A DNA stretch of 64,000 bases. Origin: JAGQOZ01 sp041399205 (GTDB lineage Bacteria; Planctomycetota; Planctomycetia; Pirellulales; Pirellulaceae). Every line of letters starts with the position of its first letter. The first letter of the stretch is position 1. Position numbers and translations under genes: made by a program. A model generated the notes under the pieces. The model ran no database searches and was not told where the DNA came from. It saw nothing but the letters and a program-made list of their open reading frames with translations. This document shows, piece after piece, positions 1 through 9,749 of this stretch. The stretch covers positions 301,973 to 365,972 of the forward strand of contig JAWKTK010000006.1 in the NCBI GenBank assembly GCA_041399205.1, given 5' to 3'.

Positions 1-598
1 CGTCCTCGTCATAGTTGTCGGTGGTTGTCGTTCGGTTGCCGTCTTCGTCTACGCGAATAGTTTGGCGTTCACGTAAAACACCACTTCGATCATACGTTTC
101 GAAGGTCCGCCCAATGCGGTTTCCATCTTGATCGTAGTCAACATATTCGTCTGTCCATCCTCCGTCGGCTCGACGAATAACGTGATGCGCGCGTCGAGCA
201 CCTTGTTGCGGTTGCTGATTTGCCTGGTCTTGCACAGCCGAACCTTCGTCAGATTCAGTTCGATCTGCCTCGCCGCCACCCGCTGGATCATTGTCGGCGC
301 CATCTTGCAATCCCGAATCATCTCGATTCGGTCCGTCAAACAAGACCTGAGGTCCAGCGAAGACGAAATCTGCCGATACGTCAGCAATCTCGACCGTCTC
401 GGCTGGTTCGATGCCAGCGATTCCGGCAGGACCGATCAACATCGAATTTGCCAAATGACCAATCGCTTGTACGTCTGCTATCGGAACTGCGGCGGTTTCG
501 GGGACAGCCGCAACCAAGTCAGCTGCCATCAAGCGACGGTCCTCGAGTGGCTGGAACGAACAAGTTTTTCTTTGGCTTGGGGAATGCTTGCGAGTCAT
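1..598 (-). CDS. Planctomycete surface protein with LEDRRLMA N-terminal motif (3' end outside window)
   Basis: Reading the minus strand from the ATG at 596-598 gives an open frame of 199 codons that is still open at base 1, so the C-terminus lies outside the window. Residues 18-25 read LEDRRLMA, after a basic, Ser-rich start. This matches the short LExR-type motif that opens many planctomycete extracellular proteins and is thought to mark export. A low-complexity Asp/Gln/Gly-rich linker follows (about 85-140), then an acidic segment with repeated Asp-x-Asp-Gly-Asn-Arg and Tyr-Asp patterns from about 145, which looks like a calcium-binding or YD-type repeat. The plus-strand frames over the same bases have no such features and are treated as antisense shadows. 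Likely secreted or surface-attached; function unknown. Confidence 0.75.
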   Translation of the reverse strand, partial: MTRKHSPSQRKTCSFQPLEDRRLMAADLVAAVPETAAVPIADVQAIGHLANSMLIGPAGIAGIEPAETVEIADVSADFVFAGPQVLFDGPNRDDSGLQDGADNDPAGGGEADRTESDEGSAVQDQANQQPQQGARRAHHVIRRADGGWTDEYVDYDQDGNRIGRTFETYDRSGVLRERQTIRVDEDGNRTTTTDNYDED

Positions 599-834
599 GG
601 TTTTGGCCTTTCGTTTCGAATAGGATTTGACTTGGTGGTTGCCCTAGCAACGCGTCCTCACCCTATCCATGGAAGGCTTGGCCAATTACCCGACACGATG
701 GCCGCATATTTTCTAAAACTTTTTCTGTCGCTGGTCGCATCACCAGAAATGCCTGGGTAAATTCGGCGAAATGCGTTACAATGCGAGACTTTTAGTTCTC
801 GGCCAATTCTAAAGAAAATTGCATGGAGGTTGTG

Positions 835-2430
835 ATGGCTGGAAAATCGCTGTTGGTTTTGTTTGTCTGTTTGGCAGGAGCGAGTTTCGTTGCGGATCGC
901 GTGATGGCGCAGGCAAATCCCGCATCTCGCCGACCTCGAGGCCGCGAATTTGTGGAAGGCGTACTGAACACGCTGATTGAAAGTCAGCTGCCTTCGTCTT
1001 CACAGCGAACCGCTCAGCCGTCTTCGCGCCGCGCGACTAACGCCAGTATACGAGACGTGCAGACGAATCTGGCCAGCTTTTCGCAAGAGCTTTCCAATCT
1101 GGTGGCGGAAATCCATGGCAGCGCCAACGCGAATTACGGATTTCGCGCGATTCTAAGCGACGCATTACAAACCAACGCCACCGCAACCTTGCTGACTCGT
1201 AGCGCTGCCAACGAAACCAACCCACGGAACTTGGAAGCCGGTTATCAGCAATTGGATCAAGAATGGAGATCGTTAGCGTTCAAGTTGGAACAAATCCGTA
1301 ATCTCAACGCGCGAACCACCGACTACATTCGACGCTGCAATGAACTCAATCAGCGACTCGGCAATCTCTTTCAAACTCGTCCCCAAGTCAACGCTCGAGA
1401 ACTACAGCGTAATCTGAACGATCTTTCCAGCGAATTGATGCACCTGCAAGACGACCTGGAGATTGAAGTGGACAATCGTAATTTGCGGTACGAACTACAA
1501 ATGGAAGGACGACGGTTGTTGGCCATCGTTCGTCGAATTTCCAGCATGATGCAGGACCAAAACACGACGCCCAGTTCGGTGCGAACGGAATACCAAGCGT
1601 TTCAACGACAATGGGATCCCCATTTGGGACGTTTGCGCGAAGTCAATTCGCGCTATGTGGCTCGTCAAATCCAACGTATTCAAGCTGCCGATCGTCAGAT
1701 TCAAGAATTGCTATGGATGACGCCCGGCGTGGATCGCACGGAAATTATTTACCTTTCCAAACAAGTCCAAACCGATGTTGAAGCGTTGATGAACAGTATT
1801 TCGCTCCGCCACCTGACTCGGCTAGATACCGATCCGAGTCGAACCGTGCGTTTGGCGAGTTCGCTGAGCGGTTATTGTGACGACTTTGTGGCATGTGTCC
1901 AAAACGGAGACAGTGACCAAACGCTGGCCAGTATTTTCAATTTTTTGGACGACGAATGGAAAGGCCTTTCGTCAGACATTCAGCGCATTGATTCTCGTGA
2001 AGCTCGGCAATACGACCGCTTGATTTCGAATTCGCTGGGACAGCTACGACAAATCTTGCGAGCGGCACCGCAAATGGACTTAGAACGAGTGGTCCAGTCG
2101 GCGGCGGCATTGGAAAACTATGCCGAACAATTTCAGGTCTTGGTTCGTCAAGTTTTGAGCGAAAACAACCGGTATACTCAGGAATTTCGCAATGAAATCA
2201 CGAACAACGCCAATCGCTTCCGTCAGTCCGTGGAACAGCTTCATGCCGATCTGCATCGCAACGTCGATCGCCGAATATTGCAACAACACGCCACCGATGT
2301 CGTGACGTATTGGGAAGGCATGAACAATCAAATTGGTCGCTTTCCATTGGAAACTCGTAACCGCTTCTACGACCTCCGCAATCGTTCCACGCCGTTAGTG
2401 GTCGATGTACAAACGATGCTGACATTGTAG
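835..2430 (+). CDS. Secreted all-helical hypothetical protein
   Basis: A 531-residue protein. An in-frame ATG at 823 is possible, but GGAGG at 825-829 lies five bases before the ATG at 835, so 835 is preferred. Residues 1-25 form a signal peptide (basic start, hydrophobic core, VMA cleavage site). The rest is rich in Gln, Arg, Asn, Leu and Glu in heptad-like runs, suggesting long helices or coiled coil. Several blocks with the same spacing (repeated 'L..L...L' and DDEW/QEW-like motifs) hint at an internally repeated helical unit of about 100-120 residues. I recognise no catalytic motif or named family. It is transcribed divergently from the surface protein to its left across about 235 bases. 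Probably an exported structural or binding protein; no specific function can be assigned. Confidence 0.8.
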   Translation: MAGKSLLVLFVCLAGASFVADRVMAQANPASRRPRGREFVEGVLNTLIESQLPSSSQRTAQPSSRRATNASIRDVQTNLASFSQELSNLVAEIHGSANANYGFRAILSDALQTNATATLLTRSAANETNPRNLEAGYQQLDQEWRSLAFKLEQIRNLNARTTDYIRRCNELNQRLGNLFQTRPQVNARELQRNLNDLSSELMHLQDDLEIEVDNRNLRYELQMEGRRLLAIVRRISSMMQDQNTTPSSVRTEYQAFQRQWDPHLGRLREVNSRYVARQIQRIQAADRQIQELLWMTPGVDRTEIIYLSKQVQTDVEALMNSISLRHLTRLDTDPSRTVRLASSLSGYCDDFVACVQNGDSDQTLASIFNFLDDEWKGLSSDIQRIDSREARQYDRLISNSLGQLRQILRAAPQMDLERVVQSAAALENYAEQFQVLVRQVLSENNRYTQEFRNEITNNANRFRQSVEQLHADLHRNVDRRILQQHATDVVTYWEGMNNQIGRFPLETRNRFYDLRNRSTPLVVDVQTMLTL

Positions 2431-2712
2431 TGTACAGCCTTGGTTTCAGGCGTTAGACACGCCGGCAGTTGTGTGAATTTATTCGGGATAAGAAGCACCG
2501 CGAGAAATGCGATTGCGGTGCTGACGAGACAATGAATGGAGTTCGCCTAGATTTTACGCGAGCCACGGCTGGCCGGACGAATGGAGTCCAACAATTGGAA
2601 ACTCCATGACGCAGAGATTACCGAGAAATAAAAGTCCAGCTAAGCGGCGCAACTGGCTATATGCAATATTCGTTCGAACCATAATTGCCGATTGTGATCC
2701 AGGCGGCGGCGA

Positions 2713-2928
2713 CTAATCCCAATATTCGTCCGGTTCTTCTTCGGCTTCTGGATTAAGCGGCAAACGAATTTCTTCGTTGAACCAGCGATTCAGGTCGACG
2801 TTCTTGCATCGGGAACTGCAGAACGGCATGGATGAATTGCCAGACGTGGCAACCGCTTGGCCGCAAATAGGGCAAGCCAGCGATTTGGTGGACGAAAATC
2901 TTGGTTCTTGAATCATGTGACTCTCCAT
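2713..2928 (-). CDS. yacG: YacG-family zinc-binding protein (DNA gyrase inhibitor family)
   Basis: A 71-residue protein with the YacG signature: Cys19-x2-Cys22, a 14-residue gap, then Cys37-x3-Cys41, embedded in CPICG and PFCSSRCK, followed by a conserved DLNRWF-type segment and an acidic C-terminal tail. The four cysteines bind one zinc ion. In E. coli the family member binds GyrB and inhibits DNA gyrase; whether that activity holds in planctomycetes is inferred from family membership only. Length is normal for the family (60-75 residues). A second methionine at residue 5 is an alternative start. It stands alone between two plus-strand genes. Confidence 0.9.
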   Translation of the reverse strand: MESHMIQEPRFSSTKSLACPICGQAVATSGNSSMPFCSSRCKNVDLNRWFNEEIRLPLNPEAEEEPDEYWD

Positions 2929-3120
2929 CGCCTAATGCATCGTGTAGACGGTTTTCCCAGATTATACGCATCCTGGATTCGGTTTCCACCAATGGTCTCA
3001 TTGAGTGCTTGAGTCACGATAACACGAGCACCCGAACAAAACAGATTTGACGATTTCGATTCGGCTATTCAAAATGGAGTGTGCGTGCAACCAAGTAGTC
3101 CGGAGGGAATTCTTCGATCC

Positions 3121-4548
3121 ATGTCTGAAATTACAGAAGTTCGAACGGCGGTAAACTCGGCGAGTTCCATATGGCCCTCAATTCGCAGAACGTCGCATCG
3201 CCATGCATTGTGTGGCGAACCGATCCGATGGTGGCGAATCCTATTTGTCTTGGCAGTCACGCTGTTGGTTTCGGTTCGCAGTTCGCACAGCCAGCCAGCT
3301 CCACCCGCCAACGCTCAAGATTTTGGTTTGCGTTTGGAAACGGGCGAAATCACCGTGGGTGATGGTCGGAAACTATTGGTTACGCAAAACGATCAGCCCA
3401 CCGTGGGGCTGTTTCAGTTGCAATCGGGTCGGTCACGAGTCTTGGTGATGCCGGACGGTAGTTTGCAAGCGTTTCAGGAAAATGAAACAACGGAATCGGA
3501 TCGACCGTTTGAACCGATTGGCAAAGAGGAACTAGCCAAGCAACTTACGGAAGGCCCGTTTCCCGGATTTCAAACTCGGACAACGCGTCGCTATCTATAC
3601 GTCTACAATTCCAGCGATGCCTTTGCCATTGGCACAAGCCGTATTCTGGAAACCATGTATCCCGGTTTGCTTTCGTATTGTCGCAAGATGGATGTCCCGG
3701 TGGAAGAACCAGAATATCCGTTGGTGGTGATCATCTTTCGCACGCAAGACGAATTTGACAAGTATCGCAAGATGCCGGAAGGCGTGATTGCGTATTACAA
3801 CGCCGTTTCCAACCGCATTGTCATGTACGAACAGTCTCGCTTTGCGGATGTCGCGCCGGAGTTGGCTTTGAAGCAGGCCATTTCGACTATTGCGCACGAA
3901 GGCGTCCATCAAATCCTGCACAACATTGGCACTCAGAAACGGATGTCGAATTGGCCGTTGTGGGTGAGCGAAGGGTTGGCTGAATATTTTGCGCCCACCG
4001 ATGTTGGTCGGCGAATTCGCTGGAAAGGTGTTGGCCATGTCCAAGATTTGCGGCTGCATGAATTAGTCACGTTCTATCGCACTCAACCTCAATTCAGCAC
4101 GCAAGGCAAGCTGCTGCGGCAAACCATCGAATCGAACAATTTGAATTCCATGGGTTACGCCACGTCGTGGGCTTTGGTCAGCTATTTAGCCAAACACGAG
4201 CGACGTCAGTTTGCCGAATTCTTTCGCGATGTGAGTCAACTGGAACCACTCGGCAAGACCGTACCGGGGCAGCTGTTTGAAAAGCACTTTGACACAGACT
4301 ACGCCAGGTTGGAACAAGAACTGGTTCGTTATTTGAATTCATTGCCCTACACGGACCCGATTGCCAATCAAACGCACTACGTTTTAATGATTAAACGCCG
4401 TGATCGTCGCGAAGCTTTGATCACGTCTTCGCCGGCAGAGCTAGAAAAAATGGCCACGGAACGAACGGAAGGAAGCGTCTATCAAGTCCGTAGTTTTGCT
4501 AATCGCCAATTGGCCGAAGTCTTTTCTAAACGCTGGCTGAAAAACTGA
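3121..4548 (+). CDS. DUF1570 putative metallopeptidase, membrane-anchored or secreted
   Basis: About 475 residues from the ATG at 3121, which has GGAGGG thirteen bases upstream; a GTG at 3079 would add 14 residues. A hydrophobic segment at about residues 40-58 is a signal anchor or late signal peptide. The middle carries AHEGVHQ (an HExxH zinc motif) and, about 25 residues later, WVSEGLAEYF, whose Glu would be the third ligand of a gluzincin-like site. This pattern and length match the DUF1570 family, common in planctomycetes. The substrate is unknown. The C-terminal 90 residues end in a short basic region. A GC-rich hairpin with a T run follows the stop codon. The assignment to a peptidase fold rests on the motif, not on known activity. 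Confidence 0.8.
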   Translation: MSEITEVRTAVNSASSIWPSIRRTSHRHALCGEPIRWWRILFVLAVTLLVSVRSSHSQPAPPANAQDFGLRLETGEITVGDGRKLLVTQNDQPTVGLFQLQSGRSRVLVMPDGSLQAFQENETTESDRPFEPIGKEELAKQLTEGPFPGFQTRTTRRYLYVYNSSDAFAIGTSRILETMYPGLLSYCRKMDVPVEEPEYPLVVIIFRTQDEFDKYRKMPEGVIAYYNAVSNRIVMYEQSRFADVAPELALKQAISTIAHEGVHQILHNIGTQKRMSNWPLWVSEGLAEYFAPTDVGRRIRWKGVGHVQDLRLHELVTFYRTQPQFSTQGKLLRQTIESNNLNSMGYATSWALVSYLAKHERRQFAEFFRDVSQLEPLGKTVPGQLFEKHFDTDYARLEQELVRYLNSLPYTDPIANQTHYVLMIKRRDRREALITSSPAELEKMATERTEGSVYQVRSFANRQLAEVFSKRWLKN

Positions 4549-4563
4549 ATTCGGCACGAACTT

Positions 4564-4598
4564 TTCCGGCGGATAGCTGCCGTTGGCCGCCGAATTTT
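4564..4598 (+). terminator. Rho-independent terminator after the DUF1570 gene
   Basis: An inverted repeat (left arm TTCCGGCGG, right arm CCGCCGAA, one bulged base) with a 14-base loop is followed directly by TTTT. It lies 16 bases after the stop codon of the DUF1570 gene and before the next plus-strand gene. Confidence 0.5.
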
Positions 4599-4706
4599 CG
4601 TGACCGCAGTCTGGCCGAAAAACCGTTTCTTGGCTCGTTCTGATCAAGTACAATAAGGGCTTCTGTACGAACAGAATTTCCCACCTAAATTGGAGCCTAC
4701 CGAAAC

Positions 4707-6032
4707 ATGGATCAACCACAAACGAATTTGAATCGTCGAGGATTTCTTGCCAAAAGCAGCTTGGCGACGGCGGCAGCGGCCAGTCTACCCACTATTATTC
4801 CGTCATCCGCTTTGGGGCTGGACGGCGCCACCGCTCCTAGCGAACGCATCACATTGGGATTCATCGGCGTCGGTGGCAAAGGCCAACACAACGCCGGCGC
4901 GTTAATGCAATACGGAGACTGTCAAGCTCTGGCGGTGTGTGACGTAGATCAAAATCATGCGGCCACGGCCAAAGCGGCAATTGACAAAAAGAATGGCAAT
5001 GAAGATTGCCAAGTTTACGGCGACTTTCGCGAACTGGTTGCTCGCGAAGACCTGGATGCCATCTGCGTTTCTACGCCCGACCATTGGCATGCGTTGGCAA
5101 CCGTTGCGGCACTAAACGCCGGCAAAGATGTCTATTGCGAAAAACCGTTGGCCAATTCGGTGGTCGAAGGTCGAGCGATCTGTGAGGCGGCTGCGAGAAA
5201 CGATCGCATCGTGCAAACCGGTAGCCACGAACGGTCCGGTGATGGGCGTCGCCACGCGTGCGAATTGGTTCGCAACGGCTATCTGGGAGACATCCACACG
5301 GTTCGTATCAATCTACCTAACAGTGATGCGCATCATCAGAATATCAAGTCGTGGACGGAAGCGCAGCCAGAAATGGAAGTTCCCGGCAACTTGAATTGGG
5401 ACATGTGGCTGGGGCACACGCCTATGGTTCCCTACACGGAAAAACGATGTCACTTTTGGTGGCGATTCATTTTGTCGTATGGCGGCGGAGAAATGACGGA
5501 CCGCGGCGCACACGTAATTGACTTGGCTCAATTGGCTCTAGGCAAGGATCATACCGGACCGGTCGAATACATGGCCAAAGGGAGCCGGAACCCGTCCGGA
5601 ATCTACAACGCCTTTATGGATTATCTGTTCGTCAACATCTATGACGACGGGCTGAAGATGATTGGCTCCACACGAGGTCCTCGCGGAGTGAGGTTCGAAG
5701 GAACCGAAGGCTGGCTGTTTATTCACGTGCACGATCCCGTTGTGGAAGCTTCAGACCCGACGCTGCTGACGGCACAGATCAAACCGTCCGAAATCAGCTT
5801 GGGACGCAGCCCTGGCCATCATCGTAATTTCTTGGACTGCATCAAGAACCGCAAAGACCCAATGGCAACCGCTGAAATTGGCCATCGCACTGGTTCTATT
5901 TGTCACCTGAACAACATTGCGATGAGCTTGGGACGAGCGATCCGTTGGGATCCGGTAAACGAAGTTGTAGTCAATGATGACGAAGCAAACGCGATGCTGA
6001 AACCCGATATGCGTTCGCCCTGGACGATCTAG
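4707..6032 (+). CDS. Gfo/Idh/MocA-family NAD(P)-dependent oxidoreductase, Tat-exported
   Basis: A 441-residue protein. The N-terminus carries a twin-arginine signal (NRRGFLAKSS followed by an Ala-rich hydrophobic stretch to about residue 36), so it is probably exported folded with its cofactor bound. A Rossmann motif (GFIGVGGKGQHN) starts at about residue 50. The family motif CEKPLANS follows at about 145, with Lys as the expected catalytic-site residue, and YGGGEMTDRGAHVIDLAQ is typical of the planctomycete 'secreted oxidoreductase' subgroup. The family oxidises or reduces sugars, inositols and related polyols; the substrate here is unknown. The gene stands alone with a clear terminator downstream. 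Length is normal. Confidence 0.9.
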   Translation: MDQPQTNLNRRGFLAKSSLATAAAASLPTIIPSSALGLDGATAPSERITLGFIGVGGKGQHNAGALMQYGDCQALAVCDVDQNHAATAKAAIDKKNGNEDCQVYGDFRELVAREDLDAICVSTPDHWHALATVAALNAGKDVYCEKPLANSVVEGRAICEAAARNDRIVQTGSHERSGDGRRHACELVRNGYLGDIHTVRINLPNSDAHHQNIKSWTEAQPEMEVPGNLNWDMWLGHTPMVPYTEKRCHFWWRFILSYGGGEMTDRGAHVIDLAQLALGKDHTGPVEYMAKGSRNPSGIYNAFMDYLFVNIYDDGLKMIGSTRGPRGVRFEGTEGWLFIHVHDPVVEASDPTLLTAQIKPSEISLGRSPGHHRNFLDCIKNRKDPMATAEIGHRTGSICHLNNIAMSLGRAIRWDPVNEVVVNDDEANAMLKPDMRSPWTI

Positions 6033-6102
6033 TCCCGACGCCACAAACGCCAACATCATTTCGAATTTGTCCATTCGATCTAATCAAATCGGTTCGTCCA
6101 GA

Positions 6103-6136
6103 AGCCTGCCCATGATTCACATGAGCAGGCTTTCTT
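6103..6136 (+). terminator. Rho-independent terminator after the Gfo/Idh gene
   Basis: The arms AGCCTGC...GCAGGCT, extended by CATG/CATG with one mismatch, surround a 5-base loop (ATTCA), and the stem is followed by TTTCTTT. It lies about 70 bases after the oxidoreductase stop codon. Confidence 0.75.
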
Positions 6137-6426
6137 TGTGCCGCAACTTCAGGCTTCGATTTCTCGATAAGAAGTTGGAGCATACTTGTCCAGTCGTCTT
6201 CTCAGCGACGAAGAAAAGACGCAGTCGCGGCAAGCGGCGTGTTGCTTGCCTCACAAAGTCTGCCCGATGCGACGATTACATCAGATAAGTTTGGCAGTTG
6301 TGCGAGTTACTCAGGCAACTACGCTAGAGCGAATGTGGATTCCCACGTCATTTTGTTTGGGAACCGCTTGTCATTCCATTAGAATCTGCCGCAGTCCCGC
6401 TGCACGGAAGGCCGTTTCTGGCGGAA

Positions 6427-6587
6427 ATGAAGTACGAATGTCGTTCGTGTGGCTCACTCCTCAACTTTCCCTCCCAACAAAAAGGGCTGCAAAAATGGTC
6501 ATCCCACCTGATGCGGAAGCGCGTCTCAAGATGCTTGAATCTGCGGTCGCCAATGATCGCAAGAATTCCAGCGAACAGAAGAAGTAA
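6427..6587 (+). pseudogene. Frameshifted zinc-ribbon-like small gene (remnant)
   Basis: From the ATG at 6427 one frame reads MKYECRSCGSLLNFPSQQKG, a half zinc ribbon (Cys-x2-Cys) of the kind that opens many small planctomycete proteins. After about base 6490 the neighbouring frame continues sensibly with a Val-Ile-Pro-Pro-Asp-Ala-Glu stretch and an acidic/Lys-rich tail, ending at TAA 6585-6587. Joining the two needs one inserted base near the AAAAA/GGG runs at 6479-6486, and the second Cys pair is missing. I read it as a frameshifted or decayed zinc-ribbon gene of about 53 codons. The rest of 6140-6640 shows no other gene. Confidence 0.35.
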
Positions 6588-6642
6588 GCATTCTGCCGAA
6601 CTGGCGTCGGCAGCTTGGCCACAACTCGTTAGTCGAATGAAT

Positions 6643-7164
6643 TCATTCGGCTAACGAAGTTTCATCATCAACTGGCAAGAGTTCACCGTTGAAATAGCCA
6701 ATGGTCTGTTCCGGGCTTAGGTTGAAAACGGTGCGACCGTTGGTTTGCCACTTCTTGGCTTCGTAGAAGAATACAGCCGTTCCTGCTTTGTAATTGGCCA
6801 CGGCGGCAACTTCGTCCATGCCACCTCCTTCTATGGCTTCAAATTTCACCAGCACGGAAATGAGCGCGCTTAACTTTCGTGACGTTCGATCCAGGGCAAA
6901 TAGCAAGTCATTCTGGAATTCGCACGATTCCCAGCGAAGGCCACGCGGCGTTGAGGCCTGTGGCGCGATGTTCGCAAAATCAGCTTCCAGCCATTCGCGT
7001 CGACGAGCAAATTCGTGTTGTGCTTCTCGGTATGAAACCTGTTGTTGCCGCCCAACCCACCAAAAAAAGGATGCTGCTGCCACCAACAAGCAGATGGCGA
7101 CGGTAATGATGAAGACGAGCATAGCGACAACCAACACAGTCCTAATGAAAAAATTGCTCGCCAC
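6643..7164 (-). CDS. Hypothetical single-pass membrane protein
   Basis: A 173-residue protein. Residues 5-38 form one long hydrophobic segment, a membrane anchor or uncleaved signal, followed by Trp and basic residues. A soluble domain of about 130 residues follows, with an amphipathic helix (YREAQHEFARRREWLEADFA) and a C-terminal half rich in beta-strand patterns. I recognise no named domain. It lies about 130 bases beyond the end of the feo operon on the same strand, so it could be co-transcribed, although the gap suggests an independent unit. Confidence 0.65.
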   Translation of the reverse strand: MASNFFIRTVLVVAMLVFIITVAICLLVAAASFFWWVGRQQQVSYREAQHEFARRREWLEADFANIAPQASTPRGLRWESCEFQNDLLFALDRTSRKLSALISVLVKFEAIEGGGMDEVAAVANYKAGTAVFFYEAKKWQTNGRTVFNLSPEQTIGYFNGELLPVDDETSLAE

Positions 7165-7297
7165 ACCAACCAGTCAACGTCAGCTGTGAAACGAATCAAT
7201 TCTGGAAACGGGTCAGGACGTAGTGTAGGCGATACTGCGACTTCGCCAAGGCATAATTAGAGAAACGGGGCGAATCTGGCAAAATCGAACCACGGAA

Positions 7298-7501
7298 CTA
7301 CCGATTTCGGCGTTTCATGTCTCGAGCATTCGCCACCAACGATTCCAATTCGACTACCGGTGCCGCGAATTCACCTTTTCCGCAGCCGCCGGGACATCCA
7401 GCGCAGTTGCTTCGCTTCAAAGCCAGGGCACGCCAAGCACGTTTCAAAACGTACGCTGCGGCGGTAGCCACCAGTAGAAACACAAGCATGTCTTGCCACA
7501 T
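7298..7501 (-). CDS. FeoB-associated Cys-rich small membrane protein
   Basis: A 67-residue protein with one N-terminal transmembrane segment (about 4-20), a basic juxtamembrane stretch, and the cluster CAGCPGGCG at about residues 33-41. This layout (helix, basic patch, CxxC-x3-C, short polar tail) matches the FeoB-associated Cys-rich membrane proteins encoded after feoB in many bacteria. Its position 12 bases after the feoB stop codon supports the call. The cysteines may bind iron or act in redox control of the transporter; that is inference, as the molecular role of the family is not settled. Confidence 0.85.
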   Translation of the reverse strand: MWQDMLVFLLVATAAAYVLKRAWRALALKRSNCAGCPGGCGKGEFAAPVVELESLVANARDMKRRNR

Positions 7502-7513
7502 CGGCGAATTTCC

Positions 7514-9721
7514 TTAGACGAACCAGTTACCAATCCAGGTAGTCAGAAACGCTGCAACGTATGCCAAGCCGGTCATGTAAACAAATGAAAACACGGCCCA
7601 ACGCCACGAATTCATTTCGCGGCGAATGATGGCCAACGTGGAAACACATTGAGCACACAAGGCAAAGAAAACCATCACGCTCAGCGCCACGGGAATGGTA
7701 AACAATGGGCGTTCCGACCCTTCCCAAGTAGCGCGGCGCAGGGCGTCGCGCAACTCAGCCGAACCTTCGTCCTGTTCGTCCCCAAGATTAAAAATGACAC
7801 CCAAGGTGCTGACCACTACTTCACGTGCCGGAAATGACGCGACAACGGCGCATCCAATTCGCCAGTCCCAGCCCAGTGGGCGAACGACGGGCTCAATACA
7901 TTGTCCGGCTTGTCCCAAATAGCTGCGGCGAATTTGAGCCGCCGACTGGTCGCGTTGCAGACGTTCTAGTATCAATTCCAATTCATTCGAATCTCCGTCG
8001 GACGATTCCAGCTGGCTTTCCAGCGACGCAATTTCGGTGGCGAACCCCGGATCAGATTGAGCCGATCGAGGGTAATAGCCGGCGGCCCAGACCAAAATGG
8101 AAACGGCAAATATCAACGTTCCTGCTCGATACACAAACGCCCAGCACCGCTCCCACACTCGATGCAAGACAATCCGCCAGTCGGGAACTTTGTAACTGGG
8201 CAATTCCATGACAAACGGTGGCGTTTCACCTTTCAAAATGGTTCGCTTCAACAGCCAAGCCACCAAAACCGCCACCACGATTCCAATGAAGTACATCAGG
8301 AAAAAGACCAAGCTGCGAGAACTCAAGATCCACGGCACAATCGTAAAGCTGGGAATAAACGCACTGGTTAACAACACGTACACCGGAATCCGAGCACTGC
8401 AGCTCATCAACGGAGCAACCAATATCGTAATGAAACGGTCTCGGCGATTTTCAATCACTCGCGCGGCCATGATACCGGGAACTGCACACGCGAATGAAGA
8501 AAGCAACGGGATGAACGACTTGCCATTGAGACCAATGGCCGACATTGATTTGTCCATCAGATAAGCGGCCCGCGACATATAGCCGCAATCTTCCAGGATG
8601 GCGATGAACAGAAACAGGATGGCAATCTGAGGCAGGAACACCAAGACACCGCCAACGCCCGCAACGACGCCGTTCAGCATCAGTGAACGCAGGGCGCCTG
8701 GCGGTAGCAAGCCTCCGACCCAGCCTCCCATTTCGCCGATCCCAGATTCAATTAGGTCCGAAAAAAATGGGGCAAACCCAAACACTGCTTGAAAAATAAT
8801 CAGCATCAGCAAAGCGAAGATGCCTGTCCCCATAATACGATGCGTCACGACATGGTCAATTCGATCGGAAAACGTCGCACGATGCTCGTCCGGCCGACAA
8901 ATCACATCTTGCGTGACTTGATTGATCCAGGAATAGCGAGCGATCGGTTCGATGGAAACCAATTCGTCACTGGTGGCCGCCAATCGCTGTCGAGCGGAAT
9001 CGACCGCACTGATCACGGACGCACTGACTCCAGGCAATTTTGCTTCATGAAGATAGCCCGTATCCAAAATCAGACGCTGAATCAAATAATGCGGCAACGG
9101 CGTTGCGGATTCTTGCGAAGAAATGTCATGAATTTGCTGAACTTCGGCACAAAATGCTTCCGAAAAAGGACTGCGAAATGGCGCCACGGGTGTTTGCAGA
9201 GACTGCACGATGGCCTGTTTCAAATCGTCCAGGCCTTTGCGAGCGTTCGCTTGAATCGGCACCACCGTCACGCCAATGCGTTCCGCCAGCAGCGCCACGT
9301 TGATGTCAATTCCCTTTGACGACGCGACGTCCATCATGTTTAGTGCCACCACCGTAGGACGGTGGAGTTCTAAGACTTGGCAGACCAAATACAAATTGCG
9401 CTGCAAATTGCTGGCATCTACGATGCACACTATTGCATCCGGTTGACCTACGTCCTCTTGCCGACCCAGCAAGACGTCCACGGACACCATTTCATCCATA
9501 GATTGAGGCGCCAGACTATACGTTCCCGGCAAATCAATGATGGTGTAGTCACGGCCATTCATTTTGGCCGAACCCAATTTCTTTTCGACCGTCACACCCG
9601 GATAATTGCCGACTCGTTGCCGCACGCCCGACAACGCACCGAAAAGTGTCGATTTGCCCGTATTAGGGTTGCCGCAAAGAGCAATTCGAATTGGACGACC
9701 AGCGGGCAAAGTTTTCGGCAT
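7514..9721 (-). CDS. feoB: Ferrous iron transport protein B
   Basis: A 735-residue Fe(II) transporter of the cytoplasmic membrane. The N-terminal G domain has G1 GNPNTGKST at residues 17-25, G3 DLPG at about 59-62 and G4 NMMD at about 128-131. A helical region follows, then the membrane domain with both conserved gate motifs, each with its Cys: SSFACAVPGIMAAR and LMSCSARIPVY. A soluble insertion of about 60 residues rich in Glu/Ser/Asp lies between late membrane helices. Length is normal for the single-chain form (700-800). It is preceded by two feoA genes and followed by the Cys-rich partner, making a complete feo operon. No frame disruption is seen. Confidence 0.97.
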   Translation of the reverse strand: MPKTLPAGRPIRIALCGNPNTGKSTLFGALSGVRQRVGNYPGVTVEKKLGSAKMNGRDYTIIDLPGTYSLAPQSMDEMVSVDVLLGRQEDVGQPDAIVCIVDASNLQRNLYLVCQVLELHRPTVVALNMMDVASSKGIDINVALLAERIGVTVVPIQANARKGLDDLKQAIVQSLQTPVAPFRSPFSEAFCAEVQQIHDISSQESATPLPHYLIQRLILDTGYLHEAKLPGVSASVISAVDSARQRLAATSDELVSIEPIARYSWINQVTQDVICRPDEHRATFSDRIDHVVTHRIMGTGIFALLMLIIFQAVFGFAPFFSDLIESGIGEMGGWVGGLLPPGALRSLMLNGVVAGVGGVLVFLPQIAILFLFIAILEDCGYMSRAAYLMDKSMSAIGLNGKSFIPLLSSFACAVPGIMAARVIENRRDRFITILVAPLMSCSARIPVYVLLTSAFIPSFTIVPWILSSRSLVFFLMYFIGIVVAVLVAWLLKRTILKGETPPFVMELPSYKVPDWRIVLHRVWERCWAFVYRAGTLIFAVSILVWAAGYYPRSAQSDPGFATEIASLESQLESSDGDSNELELILERLQRDQSAAQIRRSYLGQAGQCIEPVVRPLGWDWRIGCAVVASFPAREVVVSTLGVIFNLGDEQDEGSAELRDALRRATWEGSERPLFTIPVALSVMVFFALCAQCVSTLAIIRREMNSWRWAVFSFVYMTGLAYVAAFLTTWIGNWFV

Positions 9722-9749
9722 CGCACAGTCCGTGACACCAAGGCAAAGA

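Noticed and set aside
128..760. 210-codon plus-strand open frame near the left edge
   Set aside because: It is antisense to the LEDRRLMA surface-protein gene, whose minus-strand frame has a good start, an export motif and an edge-open frame.
8789..9319. 176-codon plus-strand frame inside feoB
   Set aside because: Antisense shadow of a fully conserved FeoB reading frame.
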